Below are positions 38,273-51,585 of a stretch of 64,000 nt of DNA, piece after piece. This DNA is from Ichthyophonus hoferi. Its lineage: Eukaryota; Opisthokonta; Ichthyosporea; Ichthyophonida; Ichthyophonidae. The stretch lies in NCBI GenBank assembly GCA_002751075.1, contig NAOQ01000060.1, positions 117,291 through 181,290 of the forward strand, in the 5' to 3' direction. The notes under the pieces are model-generated. The model was not told the DNA's origin and made no database searches. It saw only the letters and a list, made by a program, of their open reading frames with translations. Made by a program: the position numbers and the translations under genes. Numbering within the stretch: the first letter of the stretch is position 1; the number at the start of each line of letters is the position of its first letter.

Positions 38273-39982
38273 TGTATGTATATATGTATGTATATATGTC
38301 TGTATGCGTATAACTGAAAGATATTGTTGTGTATACTAGTATTAGTATTAGATCCAATTATAACGTAATATTGCAAATTTAGTATTTAGCCATATATATG
38401 ATTTTACGACTGTATACGTCTTTCTTTCCTTTACAATGTTAATCTCATTTTATCATTGGTTACCCACAGCAACACGTGTTTCCCGACTTGGTAATCTAGT
38501 TACACACATGGTAGTGGGGGGCTTCCACCAACCAGATTTCTGTACTATCCATGCAATGGCCATAGGCCCCGTGATTGTCCCGGCTAAATGGGTGTGTGTT
38601 ATTATATTGTTTAACAATTAACTTGTATGGTTGCATCTGGTTAGGTTGTAGATGCATAGAGTTTAGATAGGAGAAAGTGAGGGGTACACATATTCACACA
38701 TACATGTAGGTACAGTTATGTTTTGTATTGTGTTGTGTATGTATGTTTTGTATGTTATATGGTATATGGTATATGTTATATAATATAGTATATGTCATAT
38801 GGTAGATGGTATAGGGTATACAGGCTGAAATAGTAAGAATAATAATCATAATAATTATGTAAGTGATACGCATGATTGGAATGAGATAAGTTTATATTGA
38901 CTATATGCTATATTCTACATGTCCTTTCTATTCCTTGTGTACTTAAAGTTGCTTTTTTCTTGAGGCTAAACTAACTTTGTTCTTTTAACGCATATATTTA
39001 AGTACGTAGATTTACAGTACTGTATATTGCAGGTATGTATATACTTAGGCTTAAAGTAATATATTCTATATACACCTACTTACATACATACCAACATACA
39101 TAAATACTTATATACCTACACACAATCATTATATTATGCATACATACATACATACTTACTTACCTATATACATGCACATAAAGCTAGTGGATAGTTTCAA
39201 AGCCGGAAAGATGTTGCCAACCCACCTATACCGTCTGGAAATTATTCCATCTGATGATGGTAAAGGGACCTTTCAGTTGGCCTATCATAGCATGCCGCTT
39301 ATATCTACACATGTAAGTAACCTATCTACTTATCTCCTTTTTGAATAGGCTTGCATTCTTATGTATTACAATTTCTAGTGATTAAGCAAAAATATGATTG
39401 GGATAGATTCTTCAAACCTCGGTGGTAAGGTAAGTTAGTTAGGTATTCCAATTTTCTCTTCCTATTAGCCTATTCGCTAGTTAATGTTTAGATTGATTGT
39501 GTTACGCTATTCTTAGGAAATAATGTAGTGGTGTATGCAGCTTAATCCTGAGCCGCCTGGCTGTAATACCCAATACTCATGTGATGATCAGGAGAACGGA
39601 CCATTGATGTCTAGATCACGGTAGGTTCTTAGGCCCTGATTGATGATATATCATACTGCTAGTGCATTTATCATTGCATACCTAGTTACCCAATGTAATA
39701 TATATATATATATATATCTGTGCCTACGCTAGCTTTACTAATAAATTATTCATTTACTACAGCAATCTGACTCTGACTAGCAACGAAATGAAGTCCCTAT
39801 CTTTGTCCACTATATCAATATGTACAACTATAAATGAGACCGAGCGATCAACTAACTTATTTAGGCAGCCTACACGGCACACCCAAGAGTTTAGACGCCG
39901 CGATTTATTGAATGCACCTGGCCAGGCTTTTAAGCATACTAGAGGTGTTCTGAGCGAGAAGTGCGTGTTTACTGATAATTAG
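32169..39982 (+). CDS. TopBP1/Rad4(Cut5)/Dpb11-like BRCT scaffold protein, compact form
   Basis: Scaffold of DNA replication initiation and ATR checkpoint signalling, inferred from family. Sixteen exons: 32169-32204, 32456-32515, 32994-33101, 33472-33551, 34292-34392, 34896-34952, 35293-35437, 35758-35951, 36379-36454, 36717-36780, 37207-37276, 37880-38062, 38470-38591, 39184-39312, 39541-39620, 39763-39982. Every phase agrees; 574 aa. BRCT1 lies about residues 18-90 (VIEILGGKCSKDLTMGCTHL). BRCT2 is about 119-208 (ITATGLS, EQLGGKYTGELTSNCTHLLA, NPDWL). BRCT3 is about 366-452 (VHLSGFG, LGNLVTHMVVGG, VPAKWLVDSFKAGKML), resembling human TopBP1 BRCT3. Between BRCT2 and BRCT3 lies a Ser/Lys-rich linker. 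Human TopBP1 is 1522 aa with nine BRCTs; BRCT0 and BRCT4-8 are not seen. The start ATG is the first that keeps exon 1 in frame; an upstream exon is possible. Other multi-BRCT proteins are less likely. Confidence 0.82.
38093..38290. repeat. (TATG)n microsatellite in TopBP1-like intron 12
   Basis: Interrupted TATG/TAGG tetranucleotide array in the intron between the exons ending 38062 and starting 38470. Open frames through it on both strands are repeat artefacts. Confidence 0.9.
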
Positions 39983-41436
39983 TAGTTATGAATGTACCTA
40001 GATTATATGGTATTTATGTTGATGTAGTATTGTGTTTGGCTTACTAGGGCTATACATACATAAATCTTAGATAGTCTGAATGTTTTTTCTGTCAAGCTAT
40101 GTGGTAGGTATGCGTATATAATTAATTTATAATTATTGTGAGAAGTATTTAGTTGCCAAGCTTTTAAATTATTAGTAGGATTGGTGCCATGCATCCTTTT
40201 AATGAGGAGTAATGTTTGGTTTTTTTTAGTTGAAATACTAATCATTGTAAACCTTTTTTTGTTGCATTAACTTACACTATATCCTTGAAGCATATGCTAT
40301 TCTTTACAACACTGTTCTATTTCAATTGGATGTTGTTGTGATTTTTGTTGCAGTTATTGTAACATATTATTACCAATAGAAACTATGCTATCTTTTTTTT
40401 TTAGTTAGATTATGATAAGGTAGACGTAGAAAACTAGGATGATGTAGTTTTTATTAACTTGTATGTTGCAATTAACAACATATACTTGTGGTATATGTTG
40501 AGGGCATACGCTGTGAGACAAGAAAAACATGCATATGCAAGGACCCTCATGATATGTAGTAGAGTAGTACCTTATTACTCTCTCTAGCATGCCAATCAAA
40601 TTCTTCGTTTAAAAAGAGTTTGAGGATTATAGAGGGACCAATATGACATTAGTTAGTTAAATAATGTATATATGAATAAAATGATTGTTCTGTTCTTTAA
40701 CTTTTAGCATTCATTGGTTGAATTATTACTGTAATTATTTTTGCGTTGATGCCATTGAACTATAAGCGTATTTTTTAGTGTATTTATAATATACAGTTTC
40801 AAAATATAAAAATAATAATGATGAATTATGTTGTCTAGGAAATATGGCAAATGGAAAGAATTTAAGAATAACTCTATGCACTAACATATTTGTGTGAATG
40901 ATTTATTTACATACTTGCTTTTTATATATAGAAAATACCAATAAAGCCAATACAATATTATAAAATATAGTAATAAAAATTAAAACAACTTTTAATATCA
41001 TACAATATAAATATAATCTAATCCAATCCAATCCAATCCCATTCAATATATATGTTAAGGTTTCAATCATTACAGACTTCAGCTAAAGGACTATTTGAGC
41101 TCTATAACTTGTAAAACCAAGTTGAATATATAATAATAATAAAAAGGGCAAATAATAAATGAATGAATGATGTGTAACGATTTAATCGTAGCAATTTACT
41201 AGAAAAAAGAGAGTTAAAAAGGGTTAACAAGAGACCCCAGTGGAGCATAACAAGGAAAATTGAGAAAGCTATTTATAGACCCTGGAGGTGGCTCTTACTA
41301 ATTTGAATATTATAGTAAACTTAAAATATTTCTACGCTATACTAATATGTTGGCTAATATGTAATGTGACTAAATGGTACATAATTATTCACTAAAGGAA
41401 ACAAATATTATGCTATATTGTATTGTTTTTAATTTT

Positions 41437-41502
41437 ATTAAATTATATTAAATTAATTATATTAAATTATATTAAATTATATTAAATTATATTAAATTAT
41501 AT
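41437..41502. repeat. ATTAAATTAT tandem array
   Basis: About six copies of a ten-base AT-only unit, ATTAAATTAT, with one irregular copy. Intergenic. Confidence 0.85.
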
Positions 41503-42641
41503 AAGGTTATGTTGAACTGTATCTCAGTATTATTCAATATTAAAGTATATTAATTATTTAAATGTACTATGTTATTCGATATTAATTAATAATAAACTGT
41601 ATTAATTATTAAATAATATAATATATAATATTAATTAGCCATGAAATATAATTCTAATTCAAGTATTCATTATGCAATTAAACCTATTGGAGGCGCACTC
41701 GTTGTAAATTGGCGGTACTGCATGCACGATAGTGATAATTACAATCACTTTTAAGTTAATTTTTAATGACAAACAGTAACCTAAAATAACAAGATATATA
41801 TTTGTTGACTTATGTAAGTGTGGCAATATTTTGATGTTTTGATGTTATTGTGTTGTTGCTTAAATTTTGTTATCTTGTTGTTATAGTTTTGTATAGTGCA
41901 TGTAGGGTGTATGATTGAGAATATTTATGTAACATAAATAATGGGGTAAGGTCTGGGCTGTAGTGTTATTGCAATAGAATAATAATCGAAAGATAGTCAT
42001 AAATGTGTAGTGGTATATTGTTGAAGTCATAAATATATAGTGTTATAATAGTATAATCCTTATTAATATAACCAGACCACTAACATAGGTAGGTGTATTT
42101 TGTGCTACAACATTCAATCTACTACACCTACACCCTACAGCATAGCACATATAACACATTGTAATATTTTATTTATATATTATCTATTGTTTTACGATAA
42201 GTTGGGTTACTGTAACAAACTCTTAGGAGGGAAGTCATATTGAAACTTCCATATACTTCCTGTTATGTTCACTAGTATACGGTGTGCAATACATAACATG
42301 TGGTAGTCCTTACATATAAATATGGGTGAGTAAGTGTGTATATATAGGTACGTATGTAGGTGCATGATAGATCTTAACTAGGAACACAATACTGGATGAT
42401 TGTATCTGTATGGCCATAGAGTATGGATATATGGATGGTGTAGTATACCAACATCGTTGTATGTTTGTATATAATAATATATGTATAGTGTGTTACGTTA
42501 AGCATATAACGCATATTCTTATTACCTCATATGCAGTTCACTCCCTTTAAAATTATATCAACCCTTTTAGCTGGTTGTAGTTAAACTACATTCTCCAATG
42601 TACCAATATGCACTACCACCGAGTATTTAAAAATAACCAAA

Positions 42642-42747
42642 ATTTTAAAGTGTATTTTTATTGGCTTACAACTTTTATAATGCGCCATTTTGTGTATTTT
42701 AATATAACTAACATTTAAACGTGTATGTTTATTGGTTTAGAATCTTA
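42642..42747 (+). promoter_or_regulatory. Possible capping-enzyme promoter element: duplicated CCAAT-like boxes
   Basis: Two imperfect copies of a unit of about 36 bases (42642-42677 and 42711-42747), each of the form TTTAAA-GTGTAT-TTTATTGG-TT-A, end 13 bases before the start codon. Each carries ATTGG, the complement of a CCAAT box. Spacing of 69 bases and position fit a promoter, but this is inference. Confidence 0.3.
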
Positions 42748-42759
42748 TTCCACTAGATT

Positions 42760-45700
42760 ATGTCAAGTGGTGGATCGGGCAATGGGCCCATTCCTCCTAG
42801 ATGGAGACGGTGCCCACCAATGGGAAGTGTCGTACGAAGTAAGATAACCTGAAATGATTGGACAGAGATATGTAGCGGTTCGAAGGTTATATATATGAGT
42901 CCCGGGATAGGTCGGTTGGTAGTTCATAGTTTAGTGTTCGTTTTACAAGAAATACACACATATATGTATACTTGATATAATACATATACCAGCCTATACC
43001 ATTAACACCTTCTCTCTCTCCCTCTCACTCGCTCTGCTAGACACTCGTTTTTTACCTTTCAAAACCCCTCTGGACCCTAAATATGACTCTAATCTCCCTG
43101 AAGAATACCGCTTTAACCTAGATGATCTATTTAACACATGTGCCGAGAACTTTGTAAGTGAAGTATTTAGTGTGTATGTAATGTATGGTGTATAGGATAT
43201 AGTGCATATTTTGTATGGTATTAAGATATCTTGCAATGATGTATTTTTCATATTTTTTTCTCTCGTGTAAACGAGAGCTATTTTTATTGATCTGATCTAT
43301 TTTTATTATTTCAATATAATAGGGTATTCTGAATTGGATAGTGATAATAAAAATATTTAATTCATAATAATAACCCTTTTATTGGTCGATATTTGAAAAG
43401 GGCATAATCACAGTTCTATACAATGTTCATAATACTGTAGGTTACAAAATTGAAATTTTACTGGGCGACTCTAATTGGATATTAAGGAATCAGTGAGACA
43501 TATGTGTGTAGATAGTACAAGTAATCACCGGCATATAACTTTCAATTAATTAGTTGCCCAATTAAATAATTAATGTGTTGTTTATTTGGCTATTTATTAA
43601 TGAGAAAGAATAAAGGATATTGACTAATATAAGAGAAAAAAGAAATGAATGTACATAAATGGAAAGTATAAATATACATATACACATACATACCATTTCT
43701 ACTATACACATACAAATAAAAGGAAAATGGTGAAAGTGATAACACGGGAGTTTGTTAATGTTCTGTAGTAGTTATTAAAATTTTATAGATGAAGTAGGTA
43801 GAATAATATAGGACTATGTAGATAGGATTGGACCGGATTATATAGGATTATGTAGTGAAATACACATTATTGTACTAAATTATATAGATATGTATCGCAA
43901 ACATACGTCTACATAAGATTTGGATATGGTTCAGCATGATAATAAACCAGTGATTAATCGAGCTATAAACACACTGGTAGTTGGAGTTAGGTATGATAGT
44001 GGACTTGACCAAGACAGATCGCTACTATGACAAAAATGAAGTTGAATCAAGAAACTGCAAATATGTTAAAATACGCTGTGATGGGTAGGTTATGACATAG
44101 TATGTTAGTATGTAATATTGTAATATACAGTGTTTATAGTATTTGTTATAGTATGTTAGTAAATAGTATGTAATATACAGTGTTTATAGTATTTGGTATA
44201 GTATGCTAGTATATAGTTTGTAATATACAGTGTTTATAGTATTTAGTGTAGGATGTTAGTATATAGTATACCATATTTATAGCATTTAGTATAGCATGTT
44301 AGTATATAGTATACCGTCTTTAGCATTTAGTATAGTATGCTAGTATATAGTATACCATATTTATAGCATTTAGCATAGTATGTTAGTATATATTATACCA
44401 TATTTATAGCATTTAGTATAGTATGTTAGTATATAGTATATCATATTTATAGCATTTAGTATAGTATGTTAGTATATAGTATACCATATTTATAGCATTT
44501 AGTATAGTGTAGTTTGTAGTATACAATATTTATAATATTAGTAGCATAGTGTGTACATTGTAATATATATAGTAGATCATATCTTCTTTTCCTTTTGAAG
44601 TAGCAAATAGTTTTTATTTTACCCACCTACCTTCCTTATTTTCTGACTGTTTGACGATCACAAATGAACTGCGTCACAGTAACATATCATTATATTACAC
44701 TATACACTACGTCATCATTGCATCATCAACCCCTTGGTTACCTAACCCCATAGTATCTCCACCAATATTTGTTCACTTTATGTTATCTATAATAACCATT
44801 GCTCGCTTTACATGCATTAATTTATTGTTAGGGCTTGATTGCACTTATCATTAAGGACTGACTTATGATATTCTATTGTTTGATCGTATGAACTTTATAC
44901 TTTCTTCATATATATTTAGATGAATTAATCATTTTTTTNTTTTTTTTTTTTTTTTTTTTTTTTTTTTTTCAATATATATGTCTTTAGTGGATCCTAACAT
45001 CCCAACACGAGGGCCCTTGTGGTTGAGCCATAACAAAATCCACCTATGTTCATAAGGGTGTAAATTTGTAACCATATGAAGTTATTTATGGCACATGCTG
45101 ATTGGTTGCAATACAGTCACGGTGAATGCCCGGATGAAGAAGCAGTGCTAAAATTCAATCGACTATGTTCCAAATACTGGGAAAAGAATCCAGATAAATA
45201 TATTGGTCAGTAATGTAGTACGATTAGCATAGCTCTGCTATCGGATATATGTATTTATCCCTACTAAACGGTTCACTACCTCTACATAGTAGCATGGAAC
45301 TATATATGCATTCTGATTCTCGGATTTCTCCTATACTTTACTGGCTTATCTTCTCACTAATATAATCATTATTTACAACTTTTTTAATAGGTTTCCCGCA
45401 TTGGCTTATCGTTTAATCCTGATGAATGGGAACCTGGCAGGCTAAATACATGTGATTTATATTGATGTTAGTATTGTATCTGTAATTAATAATGAATTAA
45501 TAATTAATAATCAAGCACAGGTCAGCATGACCTCTTTTTATATTGCATAGTCAGTAGTGGGTAAAATATGACCTGAAGTCTATATATTTGCTTTCGTTGA
45601 TTGGAGATATATCATGTAGCCATATAATCCTATAGTCCTAACTGCGACTGACCACTACATTATCGAAGCGCCGAAGACACACATAAACCCTTTTATTTAT

Positions 45701-48700
45701 GGAATATATAATATATAATATATAATATATAATATATACTATATAATGTATATATGCTGTACTAGACACTATATATTATACACTATACTATACACTATAC
45801 TATATACACTATACTATACACTATACTATATATTCTATATTATACACTATGTACTATATACTATATACTATGCACTATACTATACACTATACTATACACT
45901 ATATATTATACACTATACACTATACTATATATTCTATATTATACACTATGTACTATATACTATATACTATGCACTATACTATACACTATACTATACACTA
46001 TATATTATACACTATACACTATACTATACACTATACTATATATTCTATATTATTCACTATACTATACACTATATATTATACACTATACACTATACTATAC
46101 ACTATATACTATACACTATACACTATATACAATACTGTACTATACGCTATACGCTATACTATACACTATATACTATGCACTATACATTATACTATACACT
46201 ATACGCTATACTGTACACCATATACTATACACTAAACACGATACTATACACTATATACACTACATATATATATGTGAACATAGGTGTACACTGCACGCAT
46301 GGCTTCAACAGAACAGGGTATCTGATCTGCATGTACCAGGTGGAAAAGATGGATATAGGTATAGAAGATGCAGTGTTTTTCTTTAGTGAGGCCCGTCCTT
46401 ATGGTATATATAAGCCGGAGTATTTGAAGGAATTGTTTGAAAAGTGCGAGGGAGAGGTATGGTGTCTTGTTGTATCTATATATTAATCTGTATGTATGTA
46501 TGTATGTATGTATGTATGTATGTATGTATGTATGTATGTATGTATGTATGTATGTATGTATGTATATATACATCTATATATGTATTCATGTATCTATATA
46601 TGCATGCATGCATGTATATATGCTTATAGGTAGGTAGATATATGTGACTGTATATGCGTATACAAGTATGTACCTATATATATTTACATGCCTATTTGTG
46701 TGTAGGTATATTAATTGTTTTCTAGTGATATCTTTATTTTAAATTTACTATTGCTCAACATCGTCAAGAGATGCATTTCTTATACGCTCTGAGGTTTTTA
46801 TCACGGTTATTATCCAACTATATTACATTTAAAATAGTTACAATAGCGGAATTATGATGTCATTATGATGTCAGACCGACTGTGATACCTTTAATCATAA
46901 AGGCAAACCAACATAGTCGATATAGTAGGTGGTGGTCTATCTGACCCTAGTGTGTGTGTGTTTTTGTCTTTCTTTCTTTCTCTCTCTCTCTCTCTTAGCT
47001 ATCAGATATGCAACCTCCTGGTCGACCAGAGTGGGAGGATGAGGATGAAACTTATGAGAATACCAATGAAGAGAGCGATTATGAGAAGTCACAGAACAAC
47101 CTCGGAGCAAAGAGGACACGCGATGAGATAGATGAGGCTGAGACTATAAATGGAGGTATGTTACTACAGATAGTACTTTTACTACTTACTATACCTTCAT
47201 GGCCATCATAATATTTGTTCTATATTTACTATATATATAATATGGTAAATACGAAAAGTTGTTTTATTGGTTGCTAAAGTTGAGTGGTTTGCCACTACAA
47301 GAATTCACATTTATTAATAGACACTAATTACACTAATTACGTATTGTTAACTAGGTAGTTAGGATGTAGCCTATAGTTGGTGTTGGCTAACTATAAATAT
47401 TTTCCAGTGGAATATGAAATAGCCAATGGCAAAAAGCGTGTTAAGCACATGGTTGGGGTCCTTAGTAAGGTTGGTACTTCCCGCATGTTTAAATTCCACA
47501 TAATTCTCTGCTTGTACTATTAATATATTACATATTTATGTTTTATCCTGTATAATATTAAATTAAACACTGTACTTTCTAGTCTTTTTTCCAATTGTTT
47601 TGGCATGATTTTGCTTATTTTAGTGGGTAGGTGTGACTTGTAAAACTTACAGGCAACTATCAGATTACCATGGTTACCATTAAAGATATTATTTATATTC
47701 ATGTAGTACTATATATTATGTATATGTAATATATCCATTGTTATTACTTTCTACAATTATTTTTTTATTTTCACAGACCCCCTAGACAATCTTTTACAAC
47801 AGATTCAATCACTCTGCGCTGGATGGTTGTTCAATATTTAATACCTTGATATTTCGCCATTGTTACATACAACCAAATATGCACATACTCTATATACTCT
47901 ATATACTATATATACTTTATATACCCTATAAGCTCTATATACTATATATAATCTATATACTTTATATACTATATATACTCTATATACTCTCTAGATAGGG
48001 GAGCATGTGCCGTTAGAAGACTTAGAAAAGATTCAAAATGAAGTGGCGCGTATGGCTGGGTTCCAAACAAAAAGAAAACGACAATTTCCAGGCTCCCAGG
48101 TAGTTATTTCAATCGGTTTATTAGTAATATTGATGATATATTGTATAGTATAGTATAATATAATGTATTATGATATGTTATGTATAGTATGATATAGAGT
48201 GGTATTGTACGGTATAGTATAGTATAGTATAGCATGGTATGTATGGTATAGTATAGTATAGTATAATATAGTATAGTATGATATGTATAGTATATTATAG
48301 TATAGTATAGTATGATATATATGGTATAGTATGATTTATATTGTGGGTTTTTCAGATAGATATAGACGTGGTTTAGCGTATGTATATTCAAAGATGATAT
48401 ATAATACTTGGTAGTTTTCCCCTTGGATAATGGCGTTTGTGTTTGTATCTTATCTACTTGCATGATGTTTATTATATTATATATTATATTACTATGATAT
48501 TATATTATAATAATAATATATTCTTATTGTGTTATACCAATCCACTTATATACTAAGGGAGATATATATATATATATATATACCACTATACTATTATATT
48601 CTATACTAAACTATATATATCGATATATATGTATATGATAAAGCCAGTATCACTGGATCAAATCAATCTGATGCTTCTAGCGCAAGAACCTTTCCTTGTG

Positions 48701-50762
48701 AGTTGGAAGGCTGACGGGACTAGGTATATGATGCTGATCAAAAAGGAAGGTATGCTGATTGTATTACTGTCCTTATACATTTATACGCTTATATATACTA
48801 TGTATAGTATGTATAGTATGTATAGTATTTTTAATATAAAGGTAGACGTCGGTCATACCTGTGTTTTTTATATGTTTTTATATGTTCTGCCTGTGGTATA
48901 GCCATTCTAATTATGATATTACTGTATATATATTATTTAATCATTTATCTATTATTCTTGTTGTAATTGTTGCTTCCTCTAAAAGCGTTCCCATATGATT
49001 TGGAATGCTATGAAATAATAAGGTAAGATGTGATATGATATGATATGGTATAATATAATGTAATATAAAATGTTGTGCTATGTTAGACTATTTATGTATA
49101 TATAATATATGCTAATGTTGCACATTCAACGCTTCTTGGTTCAGGCACATATATGATTGATAGAGACAACAATGTGTTTGTGGTGGCAGACATGTTTTTT
49201 CCTAGACGCAATGATCCGCGATCACGTGTTAACAACACGCTACTGGATGGTGAAATGGTTTGTGCTCCTACTTATATATAGTATAGTATAACAGTGTAAT
49301 ATTATAGTAGTATAATAGTATAGCAGTATTAGTATAATATATATATATATATATATATTTAAATTAACATACTGTCCTAGCTTTCCATATATTTTTACTT
49401 TTAAATCTCTATTCTTGTCATTATTCTTTCAATTATATTAAGTAGAAGATATAAAAATAAAACATAAGGAAGTTTAAGTTTGAGAATCCTGTTTTTTTTG
49501 TTTTTGAATTAATATAATTACGCATGCATATATCCAATAGTATCAAAAAAAATATTTCAATTGCTTGACCATATTATGATTATACGACCAAAAGATTTAA
49601 AATATATATATGCTATTCTACTATATTATACTATATCGCAATATATATATTATTTTTATGGAAATAGTCGTCAATATCGCATGACATATGTCTTTTTCCT
49701 TCTCTTTACGGTTGATACTTTTCATCTATCATATTAATGTATTACTTTCTGTTCTTTCTATATGGTGTCAACTATTTACTCCTTGGCATTTATTACATAC
49801 ATCTTTACTATTTAATACTACATTCAACATTACTTATTGCATTGTATGTTGTGGTATGTGTTTTGTGATTCTCTTATTTGTTTTCTCTTTTCAACTTTTT
49901 ATAGTTTTGTGGCATTTTTATTAAAGCATTTTATATCCAATGAAACACCCTTTCTATTTAACAGACAAACTTAATTGGCTATTTATCAGCACAGTAAAAG
50001 ATAGTACTATATCTATTCTTCATTTAACATGTATGTACCAAGTAATATTAGAGTTTCAACTATTAAAACATTCTCTCTTTCTTGGTTTTTCCATGTTGCG
50101 ATAGTTATATTAATCTGTTTTCTTAATGTCTACTCCTATTGGTTATTCATTAATTACGGCCTAAATCATTAATTAATTAATTAAGCTTTATATTCTACCT
50201 CTTGAATAACGGTGCTCTTTGGCGTATGTAGGATTGTATTAGTGTATTATATTGTATGGTATTGTATTTGTATTGTATTGTTTTATATTGTATTGTATTG
50301 TATTGTATTGTATTATATTATATTGTATTGTATTGTATTGTATTATATTCGTATGGTATTGTATTGTATTATAGTATATTGTATTGTATTCTATTGTATT
50401 ATACTGTATTGTAATGTATTATATTGTGGTGTAGTGTATTGTATTCTATTGCAGTATATTGTTAGTTTACTGATTTACCCAGCATTATCATTTAATATAT
50501 ATGCTATATGTATTGACAACTATATATTGTGTATGTTTGACAGGTAATTGATGAGGACAAGAATACTGGAGTTAAAACATGTCGGTTTCTTATATATGAT
50601 ATGGTTGCCTTTGAAGGCCATTTAGTCGGTGTGGAACAACCTTTTACCAAACGGCTGCATGTCGCTAAGAAGGTATGTATGTATGTATATATATATATAT
50701 GTATGTACATACTGTATCTACTGTCATATAGCTTAGTTCTCTTTCCTTATAACTTTGACCCC

Positions 50763-50796
<34 letters not shown>

Positions 50797-51552
50797 ACCT
50801 GCAATCTCCGTCTCTCATTTTATGTCTATAATGCTTAGATTTTTAATTAGTATATGTTATATAATTACATACATTTAAATATATGCCAAATTAGGCTACT
50901 TTTACTGCCAATCAGAATAGGTAATATTGGGAATATGGTTGGGTGTAGCTAGATATAATATAGCAATGACTATTTTTTTTTAACAAAAAGTAGACTAATA
51001 GTTATTTAAGGTTAACAGGCTTAATTTGTGTTATTATTATCATTGGCTACCTTTCTTATATAGGGTGGCTAAATCGACAGGTCACCACACATGCATATAT
51101 ATGCTCTACTGATATATGACCCTATTACCCTATTAACATACTATCGTAATGTCCTACTATTACGGTAATAAATCGTCATACTAGCATATATATACTATAC
51201 TATATAATTTATATGGTTGCTCTACGTACATCACACATATACGTATATGTTTTCATTTTCTAATATTTATATTTGACAAAAGGCAAATTATGTTCCATGA
51301 AAATCATTGGTAGGTTGCTAGACTAAATGAATTGATTGGATATTATTTGGATTAGGAAATTGAGGGACCCAGGCGAGAGTATGAAAGTAGAATAGATATG
51401 CGCAATGAACCATTCAGAGTGCGCGTAAAGAACTTCTACCCAATCCAGGTAGTTCTGTTTCTATGACAACCGTTTATATTATATATATATGCCCCTACCC
51501 CTATGTGCGTTGTAGTCATGGATATATATCACATTTTGTTGTCTTAATTATG

Positions 51553-51585
<33 letters not shown>

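Larger units (their letters stand above)
39983..42759. other. Intergenic region between TopBP1-like and capping enzyme genes
   Basis: No exon supported. It holds a candidate AATAAA (40675-40680) about 0.7 kb after the TopBP1-like stop codon, an AATCC pentamer run near 41020-41040, a ten-base ATTAAATTAT array (41437-41502) and, next to the capping enzyme start, the duplicated ATTGG element listed separately. Confidence 0.45.

Noticed and set aside
38093-38290. CRISPR-like or other regular array
   Set aside because: A simple tetranucleotide repeat without distinct spacers, in a eukaryotic intron.
45746-46283. Open frame of about 180 Tyr/Leu/Thr/Ile-rich residues before the phosphatase exon
   Set aside because: It is the AT satellite read in frame; only the part from 46284 is coding.
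47777-47839. Possible extra capping-enzyme exon after a TTTCACAG acceptor
   Set aside because: In the phase left by the exon ending 47469 it stops at once (ACC CCC TAG), while the exon at 47995 joins perfectly.
50212-50547. 111-codon hydrophobic Ile/Val/Tyr/Cys frame
   Set aside because: It is the (GTATT)n repeat in capping-enzyme intron 10 read in frame.
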